Assembly: GCA_028290765.1 (NCBI GenBank)
Contig: JAQGJF010000068.1
Span: forward strand, 1 to 23,957
Source of the DNA: Tardiphaga sp.
GTDB lineage: Bacteria > Pseudomonadota > Alphaproteobacteria > Rhizobiales > Xanthobacteraceae
Length of the DNA stretch: 23,957 nucleotides
Reading direction: 5' to 3'
A program made the translations under genes and the position numbers. Every line of letters begins with the position of its first letter. Positions within the stretch are counted from its first letter, which is position 1. The notes beneath the pieces were generated by a model. That model was not told where the DNA came from. It worked only from the letters and a program-made list of their open reading frames with translations, and did no database searches. Below are positions 7,574-13,377 of the stretch, one piece after another.

Positions 7574-8263
7574 ATGACAAACGACATCGCATTCACCCTG
7601 GCCGCAAACGGCACCACGACATCCCTGACCTTGCCTGTCATGCAGGCCGTGATCGCCGGCTGGACCGGCCGCGATCCGGTGGCCCGCGACAAGCACATCG
7701 CCGAGCTGGCGGCGATCGGAATCGCGCCGCCGGCCTCGACGCCGATCTATTATCGCTGCGCCGCGCGCCGGATCACCACCGCCGGCAGTATTGAATGCAC
7801 CGGCACCGACTCCAGCGGCGAGGTCGAGTTCGTGCTGTTCGCGGTGGGCGGCCGCACCTTGGTCGGAGTAGGGTCCGATCACACCGACCGCAAGGTCGAG
7901 ACCTACAACATCACGGTCTCGAAGCAGATGTGCGACAAGCCGGTTGCGCCGGTGCTGTGGGATCTCGCTGAGATCGAAGGGCACTGGGACCAGGTCATCC
8001 TGCGATCCTGGGCGACCATCGATGGGGAACGCGTGCTTTACCAGGAAGGCACGCTGAGCGGGATGCTGCCGGTCACCGATCTGATCCAGCGCGGCTTCGG
8101 CACGGCCACGTTGCCCGACGGCTGCGCGATGTTTTGCGGCACGTTTGCTGCCAAAGGCGGCATCCGCCCCGCGGCTCGTTTCGACTACGAGATCCAGGAT
8201 CCGGTCCTGAAGCGCAGCATCAGCCACGGGTACGACATCGTCACGCTGCCTGTGCTGGGCTGA
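7574..8263 (+). CDS. DUF2848 family protein (possible fumarylacetoacetate-hydrolase-like enzyme)
   Basis: The 229-residue protein matches what I know of the DUF2848 family. It has a conserved-looking TLVGVGSDHTDR block (95-106), PVAPVLWDL near 124, DQVILRSW near 140, and an SHGYDIVTLPV end. The family has been related to fumarylacetoacetate-hydrolase-fold proteins, and the acidic/histidine cluster GSDHTDR could bind a metal; no reaction is established to my knowledge. It is the last gene of the monooxygenase operon, 19 nt after the cupin gene, with GGAAA before its ATG. A hydrolase or C-C bond cleaving role on a ring-opened product would fit the context and is inference. Only 12 nt separate its stop from the convergent toxin gene. 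Confidence 0.82.
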   Translation: MTNDIAFTLAANGTTTSLTLPVMQAVIAGWTGRDPVARDKHIAELAAIGIAPPASTPIYYRCAARRITTAGSIECTGTDSSGEVEFVLFAVGGRTLVGVGSDHTDRKVETYNITVSKQMCDKPVAPVLWDLAEIEGHWDQVILRSWATIDGERVLYQEGTLSGMLPVTDLIQRGFGTATLPDGCAMFCGTFAAKGGIRPAARFDYEIQDPVLKRSISHGYDIVTLPVLG

Positions 8264-8275
8264 ACCAGGCAAGAA

Positions 8276-8962
8276 TCACCTTTTAGCCCCTGACGCCGAC
8301 AGTTTTCGCACCTCGATGGCGCGCGATGCCGATGCGACCGCAATTTCGAAATGGTCGGTCTGCATGATTTCGGTGACGTGGCGCGGCCGGTGCGCGACGA
8401 CGTTGACGCCGGTCCGGCGCCGCAGGCTGTCGTAGATCAGCCCGGCGCCGCCCGACGCACGCACTTCTTCGCCCAGTTGCTGCGAGGCGTCATAGCGGTC
8501 ACTCCCGTAGATGTCGGCGCGGGCCGCTTGCTGTCCTCTGATGTCGAGATATTCGCCGAGCAGCACGGCGGTGTAAGCCCGGTAGGTCCGGGTCATGGTG
8601 GCGACGTTTCGCGCGGCCGCTTCGCGTCGCAGATGATGCCCGACCTCCGCGGCTGCGGTGCGGATGTCGTCGGCCGCGTACCAGGCGCCGAGCTCGGGTC
8701 CGTTGAAGCGCATTCCGCCCGGAGCGACATGAAGGAAGGCAGCCATGACGATGCTGGCATTTGGTACGCCATAGACCCATTCGTCCCGCGGCAACCGATC
8801 GATGCGATCGGCAACCAGGCGGTCGTTGGTCCAGCCGACGAGTTCCATCACCGCCGACAGATCCGCCGCCGTGGCGACGGTATCGAACAGTCCCATCGGC
8901 GGAAACTGCGAGGGGATCAGGCGATGCGCCGGCCGCGGCGCGGGTGAAAAAATGTCGCTCAC
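8276..8962 (-). CDS. RES-domain toxin (predicted NAD+-degrading)
   Basis: This 228-residue protein carries the RES domain (named for conserved Arg, Glu, Ser). Seen here are HRLIPSQFP (13-21), VPNASIVMAAFLH (66-78), RFNGPELGAWYAA (85-97), an E at about 106, and YDASQQLGEEVRASGGAGLIYDSLRRR near the C-terminus. RES toxins of the MbcT/ParT type consume NAD+ or modify NAD-dependent metabolism, and are neutralised by Xre/ParS-like (DUF2384) partners. The start is GTG at 8962, overlapping the upstream gene's stop as GTGA, the usual antitoxin-first order. The domain is intact, so the toxin is probably active. It converges on the DUF2848 gene. Confidence 0.88.
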   Translation of the reverse strand: MSDIFSPAPRPAHRLIPSQFPPMGLFDTVATAADLSAVMELVGWTNDRLVADRIDRLPRDEWVYGVPNASIVMAAFLHVAPGGMRFNGPELGAWYAADDIRTAAAEVGHHLRREAAARNVATMTRTYRAYTAVLLGEYLDIRGQQAARADIYGSDRYDASQQLGEEVRASGGAGLIYDSLRRRTGVNVVAHRPRHVTEIMQTDHFEIAVASASRAIEVRKLSASGAKR

Positions 8963-9486
8963 CGAAAAACGATTTCCGAATCGTCGTAAGGCGTGAACGC
9001 CTCATCGATGCTGTTGGGCTGCATGTAGACCCCGCCACGCGCACCGTCGAGAAAACGACGCACCGTCAGCAGCCCATCCTGCGAGCCGCTGGTGACGAGG
9101 TCGAGCGGCGGTCGCCCGCCGAACACAATGGCGTTGTGCCCCATGCGCAGCCACTCCACGGCCGCGCGCTCCGATGGAAACAGAATTCCAAGCGCCTGGT
9201 GGATGCCGAACACTGTGGAAATCCGGGTGAGAACATCGACGTCGAATGTGAAAGCGCCGTGCTCCCGGGCCTGTTTGCACCAGTTATGATAGGTGGACCG
9301 GGAAGGATAGCCGAGGACCAGCAGGCGTTGTTCTTCCGTCAGTCCCCAGAGGTCGGCGATGGCGAGGAAGGTCCGCAGCGCCGGCGCACTGAGTCGCCGT
9401 CGGTTGGCCGGGGCAAATCGCGACTTATTGAGCCGCTGCGGCCTCTTATCCGACTCCGAGAACAGGTGCTTTTTGGGCGTCGGCAC
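8959..9486 (-). CDS. Xre/MbcA/ParS-type antitoxin (DUF2384)
   Basis: This protein has 175 residues from GTG at 9486, which has CGGAG eight bases upstream. An in-frame ATG at 9543 would start inside the promoter palindrome and is less likely. After a polar N-terminus there is an Xre-like helical region (about 36-100: LRTFLAIADLWGLTEEQRLLVLG and a GYPSRSTYHNW turn). The C-terminal DUF2384 toxin-binding part reads NAIVFGGRPPLDLVTSGSQDG and VRRFLDGARGG (about 118-152). Proteins of this kind bind and block the RES toxin and repress their own operon. Its stop overlaps the toxin start. A large palindrome just upstream fits autoregulation. Confidence 0.86.
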   Translation of the reverse strand: MPTPKKHLFSESDKRPQRLNKSRFAPANRRRLSAPALRTFLAIADLWGLTEEQRLLVLGYPSRSTYHNWCKQAREHGAFTFDVDVLTRISTVFGIHQALGILFPSERAAVEWLRMGHNAIVFGGRPPLDLVTSGSQDGLLTVRRFLDGARGGVYMQPNSIDEAFTPYDDSEIVFR

Positions 9487-9500
9487 GCGGTACACTCCGA

Positions 9501-9543
9501 TTTGTCCAAATATGAGTATAGTCCATATCTGGACAAACCGCAA
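9501..9543 (-). promoter_or_regulatory. Promoter and operator of the RES/Xre operon
   Basis: Two 14-bp half-sites face each other: TTTGTCCAAATATG at 9501-9514 and, on the opposite strand, TTTGTCCAGATATG at 9524-9537. They differ at one base and are separated by nine. On the minus strand a promoter fits this exactly: TTGCGG (9538-9543), a 17-base spacer, then TATACT (9515-9520). The palindrome thus covers the spacer and the -10 element, as expected for antitoxin autorepression. The gene's Shine-Dalgarno sequence and GTG start follow directly. Confidence 0.75.
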
Positions 9544-9545
9544 GG

Positions 9546-9974
9546 CTATACGGGAAAGTCTGGCCCGCGAATGCCGGGGCTTCGACCTCGAGACGGATCG
9601 TCCTTTTCCGCCCAGGCCCGAACCACCGACGTAAGCGCAAGCGTCAGGGATCGGGGGTGCGTTGCCGTGAATTCACTGGGCAGATCCGACTTCGGATCCC
9701 GAACGATGAGGGTGGCCGCATACGGGCCGCCTTCCGAGGTAAAGCTGACGCGCCAGCCCGCCAGCCGCGTCGGCCCGACAATGATCTCCGCAAGATCGAG
9801 CGCGGAATAAAACACTTCGCCACGCTCGACCTGCTGCTCCGCCGGAAAGGGCACACCGCCAACCAGAGATTTCCAGGCATCCCGAACCGATCGGTTATCG
9901 ATTTCGTCCCGTTCGCTTTGCGCGAGTCCGGAAGGTGCGGTGGCCTCGGCGGAAATGTTCTCGTTCACGATCAT
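9546..9974 (-). CDS. Hypothetical protein, 142 residues
   Basis: I do not recognise a family. The predicted protein has a polar N-terminus (MIVNENISAEATAPSG), a middle with likely beta strands (GWRVSFTSEGGPYAATLIVRD, about 73-93) and a likely amphipathic helix (SLTLALTSVVRAWAEKD, 109-125), then a Pro/Gly-rich tail. There is no signal peptide or membrane segment. It sits on the minus strand between the orphan binding-protein gene and the toxin-antitoxin promoter, which it abuts but does not overlap. Its ribosome binding site is weak. It fills the space well and has no better competitor on the other strand, but it could still be a chance frame. Confidence 0.5.
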   Translation of the reverse strand: MIVNENISAEATAPSGLAQSERDEIDNRSVRDAWKSLVGGVPFPAEQQVERGEVFYSALDLAEIIVGPTRLAGWRVSFTSEGGPYAATLIVRDPKSDLPSEFTATHPRSLTLALTSVVRAWAEKDDPSRGRSPGIRGPDFPV

Positions 9975-9991
9975 GGCAGTCCGTATCGGGG

Positions 9992-10028
9992 GCGACCGCC
10001 GGCATCGTGATCCGATACCGGCGGTCGC
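9992..10028 (-). terminator. Strong hairpin after the orphan binding-protein gene
   Basis: Arms GCGACCGCCGG (9992-10002) and CCGGCGGTCGC (10018-10028) pair perfectly over 11 bp. After one mismatch the stem continues for four more pairs to a five-base loop. It begins six bases beyond the stop of the minus-strand binding-protein gene, as a transcript end would. No T-run follows, so it may be a message-stabilising or Rho-assisted 3' end. A competing pairing, GTATCGG (9983-9989) with CCGATAC (10012-10018), is also possible. Confidence 0.6.
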
Positions 10029-10034
10029 TCAACC

Positions 10035-11243
10035 TCATTTCTTTACCAGCGGGCACTTGCTGTCGGCGATCGGACGAAACGCCTTCTCGCCCGGAATGGT
10101 ATCGACGATCTTGTAGTAATCCCACGGGCGCTTGCTCTCTTGCGGCGTCTTCACCTGAAGCAAGAGGACATCGTGGGTGAGCAGGTTGTCCTCGCGGAGC
10201 ACCGCCTTGCGGGCGTACATATCCTCGATCGGCATCTTGTGCATCATGGCGAGCACGTCTTCGGCCTTGTCGCTTTTGGCAAGCTCCATGGCCTTGAGAT
10301 ACTGCAAGGTCGCCGAGTAGTCCGACGCGTGGGTCATGGTCGGCATCGATCCCATGACTTTGTAATAGCGCTCCGCCCAGGCCCGGGTCTTTTCGTCCAT
10401 ATCCCAGTAGAAATCGCTGGCTACCACCAGACCCTTGATCGTCTTCAGACCGAGCGCGTGTACGTCGGTGATGAACACCAGCATGCTGACCATCTTTTGT
10501 TTCGGCGAAGTCAATAATCCGAATTCGTCGGCGGTCTTGAGCGCCTTCACCATGTCGTCGCCGGCATTCGCCAGCGCCACGACGTCGGCTCCGGAGTTCT
10601 GCGCCGAGAGGATATAGGACGCGAAATCGGGCGTGCCGACCGGATGGCGGACGCTCCCCAGCATCTTGCCGCCGGAAGCCGTGACGATCTGGGTGATTTC
10701 GCGCTCGAGCGCATGACCGAAATTATAGTCGGCGGCGATCACGAACCAGTTCTTGGCGCCGGCCTTTAGCGTCGATTCGGTGATCGCCTTGGCAGATGCG
10801 AAAGTGTCGCTGCGCCATTGCACGGTGTAGGGATTGCACTGGTCCATGTTGAACGCCGAACTGGCGGCGTTGCTGGCGAGAAATACCCGCTTCCGGTCGT
10901 TGGCGACGGCGGCGACGGCGAGCGAAGTGCCGGAGCTCACCACGTCGACGATGGCGCTGACGCCTTCCTGGTCGTACCAGCGTCGCGCAATGCCGCTGGC
11001 GACGTCGGGCTTGTCCTGATGGTCCGCCGTCATCACCTCGATCGGGCGGCCCAGTACCTTGCCGCCGACGTCCTCGACCGCGAGCTGCACCGCGACCGTC
11101 GCGCCCTTGCCGGAATTGCCCTGGTAGATTCCGGACATGTCGGCGATGACGCCGATCTTGATCGGCCCGGTCGACTTCTCCTGAGCGACGGCGCTGCTGC
11201 ACAGCAAAATAGCGCACGCGGTCGCCAACAAGCGCTTGGACAT
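10035..11243 (-). CDS. Orphan Liv-type ABC transporter substrate-binding protein
   Basis: This second Peripla_BP_6-type binding protein has 402 residues from ATG 11243, preceded by GGGGAGAG at good spacing. The signal peptide MSKRLLATACAILLCSSAVA probably ends at residue 20, before QEKSTGPIKIGVIADMSGIYQG. Family-like blocks include SGTSLAVAAVA, NYTV-type NPYTVQWRSDTFA, and DYNFGHALERE. The C-terminus reads PIADSKCPLVKK. It differs strongly from the binding protein at the left of the window. No permease or ATPase gene is adjacent, so it must use a transporter encoded elsewhere, or lend ligand specificity to the liv permease. It is divergent from another orphan binding protein of a different family, 326 nt away. 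Confidence 0.92.
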   Translation of the reverse strand: MSKRLLATACAILLCSSAVAQEKSTGPIKIGVIADMSGIYQGNSGKGATVAVQLAVEDVGGKVLGRPIEVMTADHQDKPDVASGIARRWYDQEGVSAIVDVVSSGTSLAVAAVANDRKRVFLASNAASSAFNMDQCNPYTVQWRSDTFASAKAITESTLKAGAKNWFVIAADYNFGHALEREITQIVTASGGKMLGSVRHPVGTPDFASYILSAQNSGADVVALANAGDDMVKALKTADEFGLLTSPKQKMVSMLVFITDVHALGLKTIKGLVVASDFYWDMDEKTRAWAERYYKVMGSMPTMTHASDYSATLQYLKAMELAKSDKAEDVLAMMHKMPIEDMYARKAVLREDNLLTHDVLLLQVKTPQESKRPWDYYKIVDTIPGEKAFRPIADSKCPLVKK

Positions 11244-11569
11244 TGATCTCTCCCCTTGGATGCTCTTGAACGGCGCTGTCGTTCTAGCCTGCGCGCGAAG
11301 GCGCTGCGGTGCGAGCCGGTGTGAAATTTTCAAATGGGCCATGAGCAAAACTGCGTGCGCGGTTTGTCGCAGCCGCTTGGCCGGAGCGCCCGCATTTGCT
11401 GCCCGGGCTCCCTGAATTTTACTCATGGGGCATTACGGGAATTTCGCTTGATGGGATCGGTCTCGCCCCGGCACGCTGGACAACGTAATAGATTACCCGC
11501 CGCAGCCGCCCGCAGCGTTCGCTTGCGGCAGCCCTCCCGCATGAAAAACAAACCAGGGACGACACGCAC
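11244..11569. promoter_or_regulatory. Divergent intergenic region between two orphan binding-protein genes
   Basis: No gene is supported here. It must hold the promoters of both divergent genes. The clearest small symmetry is GTAATAGATTAC (11485-11496), a 5-bp inverted repeat with a two-base centre in an AT-richer patch 74 bp before the plus-strand GTG. I see no convincing -35/-10 pair and no copy of the MarR-type site found near livK. Confidence 0.4.
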
Positions 11570-12544
11570 GTGGAAACTCGCAAATGGATCGCGGCCGTCG
11601 GCACTGCCTTGTGGTTGGTCGGTGCAACGGTCTCGCCGGTGCTGGCCGAGGCGTGGCCGACCCGGACCGTGACCATCGTGACGCCGTTCGCGGCCGGCAG
11701 CGTGACCGACGCGACCGCCCGCATCGTCGGGCAAATCCTGCAGGAGGCGCTGGGACGCCCGGTCGTGGTCGAGAACAAGGCCGGCGCGGGCGGACTGATC
11801 GCGGCGCAGGCGGTCGCGCGGGCCGAGCCCGACGGCTACACGCTGCTGCTGACGACGAACTCGACGCATTCGGCGGCGCCCGCGCTGTTCAAGAAGGTGC
11901 CCTACGACCCGATCAGGGATTTCACCGCGATCGCGCGGATCGGCAGCTTTCCCTCCGTCGTGGTGGTCAACCCGACATTGAAGGTGAATAGCATCCAGGA
12001 ACTGGTCGCCTATGCGAAGGCTAATCCGGGGAAACTGTCCTACGGCCACGGCAACAGCACCGGCTACATCGCGGGCGAGGCGATCAAGAACCAGGCCGGA
12101 ATCGATATCGTCCACGTCTCCTACCGCAGCAATCCCGCGGCGGTGACCGACCTGATCGCGGGACATATTCCGATGATGATCCCCGACCTCTACAACGCAT
12201 TGCCGCAGTTTGCCGAAAAGAAGATGCGCCCGCTGGCGGTGCTCAGCAAGACGCGCAGTGCCAGCCTGCCCGACGTGCCGACGCTCGACGAGACGGTCAT
12301 TCCCGGCTTCGACCTGATGGCATGGGCGGGCCTGTTCGGCCCGGCCAATCTGCCGCCTGAGGTGGTCCAGACGCTGGCGCGCACGCTGAAGGCCGGGCTC
12401 GCCAAGCCGGAAATGCTGGAGAAGCTCAAGAGTTCGGGCATCGAACCCTATTGGGGCGATACCGACGAGTTCAAGGCCTATGTGGCTAGCGAACTGGTGA
12501 AATGGACCACCGTCATCAAGGCTGCGCGCATCGAACCGGAATGA
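11570..12544 (+). CDS. Tripartite tricarboxylate transporter-type (Bug family) substrate-binding protein
   Basis: This 324-residue protein has a signal peptide (hydrophobic IAAVGTALWLVGATVSPVLA, cut probably after residue 26) followed by EAWPTRTVTIVTPFAAGSVTD, the classic TctC/Bug opening. Other family blocks are RPVVVENKAGAGG, ARAEPDGYTLL, KVPYDPIRDFTAI and the late GFDLMAWAGLFGPANLPPEVV. Bug proteins capture carboxylates and other small solutes in the periplasm. No TctA/TctB membrane genes are nearby, which is common, as Bug genes are often orphans. The start is GTG at 11570 with AGGGA about ten bases upstream; no better start in this frame is seen. It leads a plus-strand series with the Rieske protein 124 nt on. 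Confidence 0.92.
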   Translation: METRKWIAAVGTALWLVGATVSPVLAEAWPTRTVTIVTPFAAGSVTDATARIVGQILQEALGRPVVVENKAGAGGLIAAQAVARAEPDGYTLLLTTNSTHSAAPALFKKVPYDPIRDFTAIARIGSFPSVVVVNPTLKVNSIQELVAYAKANPGKLSYGHGNSTGYIAGEAIKNQAGIDIVHVSYRSNPAAVTDLIAGHIPMMIPDLYNALPQFAEKKMRPLAVLSKTRSASLPDVPTLDETVIPGFDLMAWAGLFGPANLPPEVVQTLARTLKAGLAKPEMLEKLKSSGIEPYWGDTDEFKAYVASELVKWTTVIKAARIEPE

Positions 12545-12668
12545 GGCACCTCATCGCGGCGCCGCGTTCGGTCCCTCAATTCTGTTCATGACGCGCGCCA
12601 AAATCGTCAATTGTGCCCTTGGGTTCAACTCGTAAATGTCGGCGCCGACACAGCCTGAAGGATTGGCG

Positions 12669-13034
12669 ATGACCGAGTTTTTCGTGGCGCGCTCCGCAGA
12701 CATGCCGGAGGGAGCGCGCAACATGGTGGAATGCGAGGGACAGCAGATCGGCGTCGTGCGCGCCAAGGGAAAGCTGCATGCGTTCCTCAACATCTGCCCG
12801 CATCAGGGCGGTCCGGTGTGCGACGGCCTGCTGATTCATCGCGTCGAGGAAATCATCGCCGCCGACAAGACCTATCAGGGCATGCGCTTCAGCGAGACGG
12901 ATCTGCACATCGTCTGCCCCTGGCATGGCTGGGAATTCAACATCGAGACCGGAAAATGCGCCGGCGACGGCAAGCACGGTCTCAAGCGCTTCCAGACGGT
13001 GGAGCGGGATGGAGCCATTTATGTCGTTGTCTGA
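12669..13034 (+). CDS. Small Rieske [2Fe-2S] protein with a long inter-motif loop
   Basis: This protein has 121 residues from ATG 12669, which has AAGGA seven bases upstream; an in-frame ATG at 12636 lacks one. Both Rieske cluster motifs are present: Cys43-Pro-His45 and Cys83-Pro-Trp-His86. Between His45 and Cys83 there are 37 residues, against 17 in the Rieske oxygenase of this same window, because of an inserted helical-looking segment (about residues 56-78). Such a soluble protein could carry electrons to an oxygenase or serve an unknown redox role. No oxygenase or reductase is directly beside it; the next two genes overlap or follow closely. Its last 14 bases overlap the following gene. 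Confidence 0.88.
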   Translation: MTEFFVARSADMPEGARNMVECEGQQIGVVRAKGKLHAFLNICPHQGGPVCDGLLIHRVEEIIAADKTYQGMRFSETDLHIVCPWHGWEFNIETGKCAGDGKHGLKRFQTVERDGAIYVVV

Positions 13035-13362
13035 AGCTACGCTTACGCGCTCCCCAGATGCGACGGCCATGAATGATCGCGGCTTGCGGGAACTGGCCGC
13101 ACAGCTCGTGGCCGCGCTGAACGCCAGGATCGACGCCGGGCAGGCCGGTGCCGTTCCGGACGAGGCCCTGCAACAGCTCATGACCACGCTGGTCAAGGTC
13201 TATGCCGCCAAATTCGACGAGGGCCAGCGGCCGACGCTGCTGGCCGCGGACGGTGGCGTCAGCGCCACCGCGGTGCTGGTCACAACCTCTGCGCTGATGA
13301 AGGCGTCGAACCTCGAAATCTTCGAGCTCGGTATGTGGCAGTCCTGGTCGGGCACGCGATAA
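13021..13362 (+). CDS. Unrecognised 113-residue protein in the Rieske/amidohydrolase operon
   Basis: I do not recognise a family. From ATG 13021, with GGATGGAG six bases upstream, the protein has a helical N-terminal half (LRELAAQLVAALNARIDAG, about 22-40; LQQLMTTLVKVYAAKFDEG, about 49-67). It then has a more hydrophobic half with SATAVLVTTSALMKASNLEIFELGMWQSW. There is no signal peptide, and no cysteine pair or metal motif. The gene overlaps the Rieske gene by 14 bases and ends 15 nt before the amidohydrolase gene, so it is made with them. A small subunit or assembly partner for the amidohydrolase or Rieske protein is a guess from position. Confidence 0.78.
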   Translation: MSLSEATLTRSPDATAMNDRGLRELAAQLVAALNARIDAGQAGAVPDEALQQLMTTLVKVYAAKFDEGQRPTLLAADGGVSATAVLVTTSALMKASNLEIFELGMWQSWSGTR

Positions 13363-13377
13363 GCAAGAGGACAGATT

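Noticed and set aside
9487..9543. ATG at 9543 as start of the antitoxin
   Set aside because: The extra 19 codons lie in the promoter palindrome, upstream of the expected transcript start; GTG 9486 has a better ribosome binding site.
12541..12566. Short palindromes ATGAGG-CA-CCTCAT and CGCGGCGCCGCG after the TTT binding-protein gene as a terminator
   Set aside because: Loops are too short, there is no T-run, and GC-rich self-complementary words of this size are common here.
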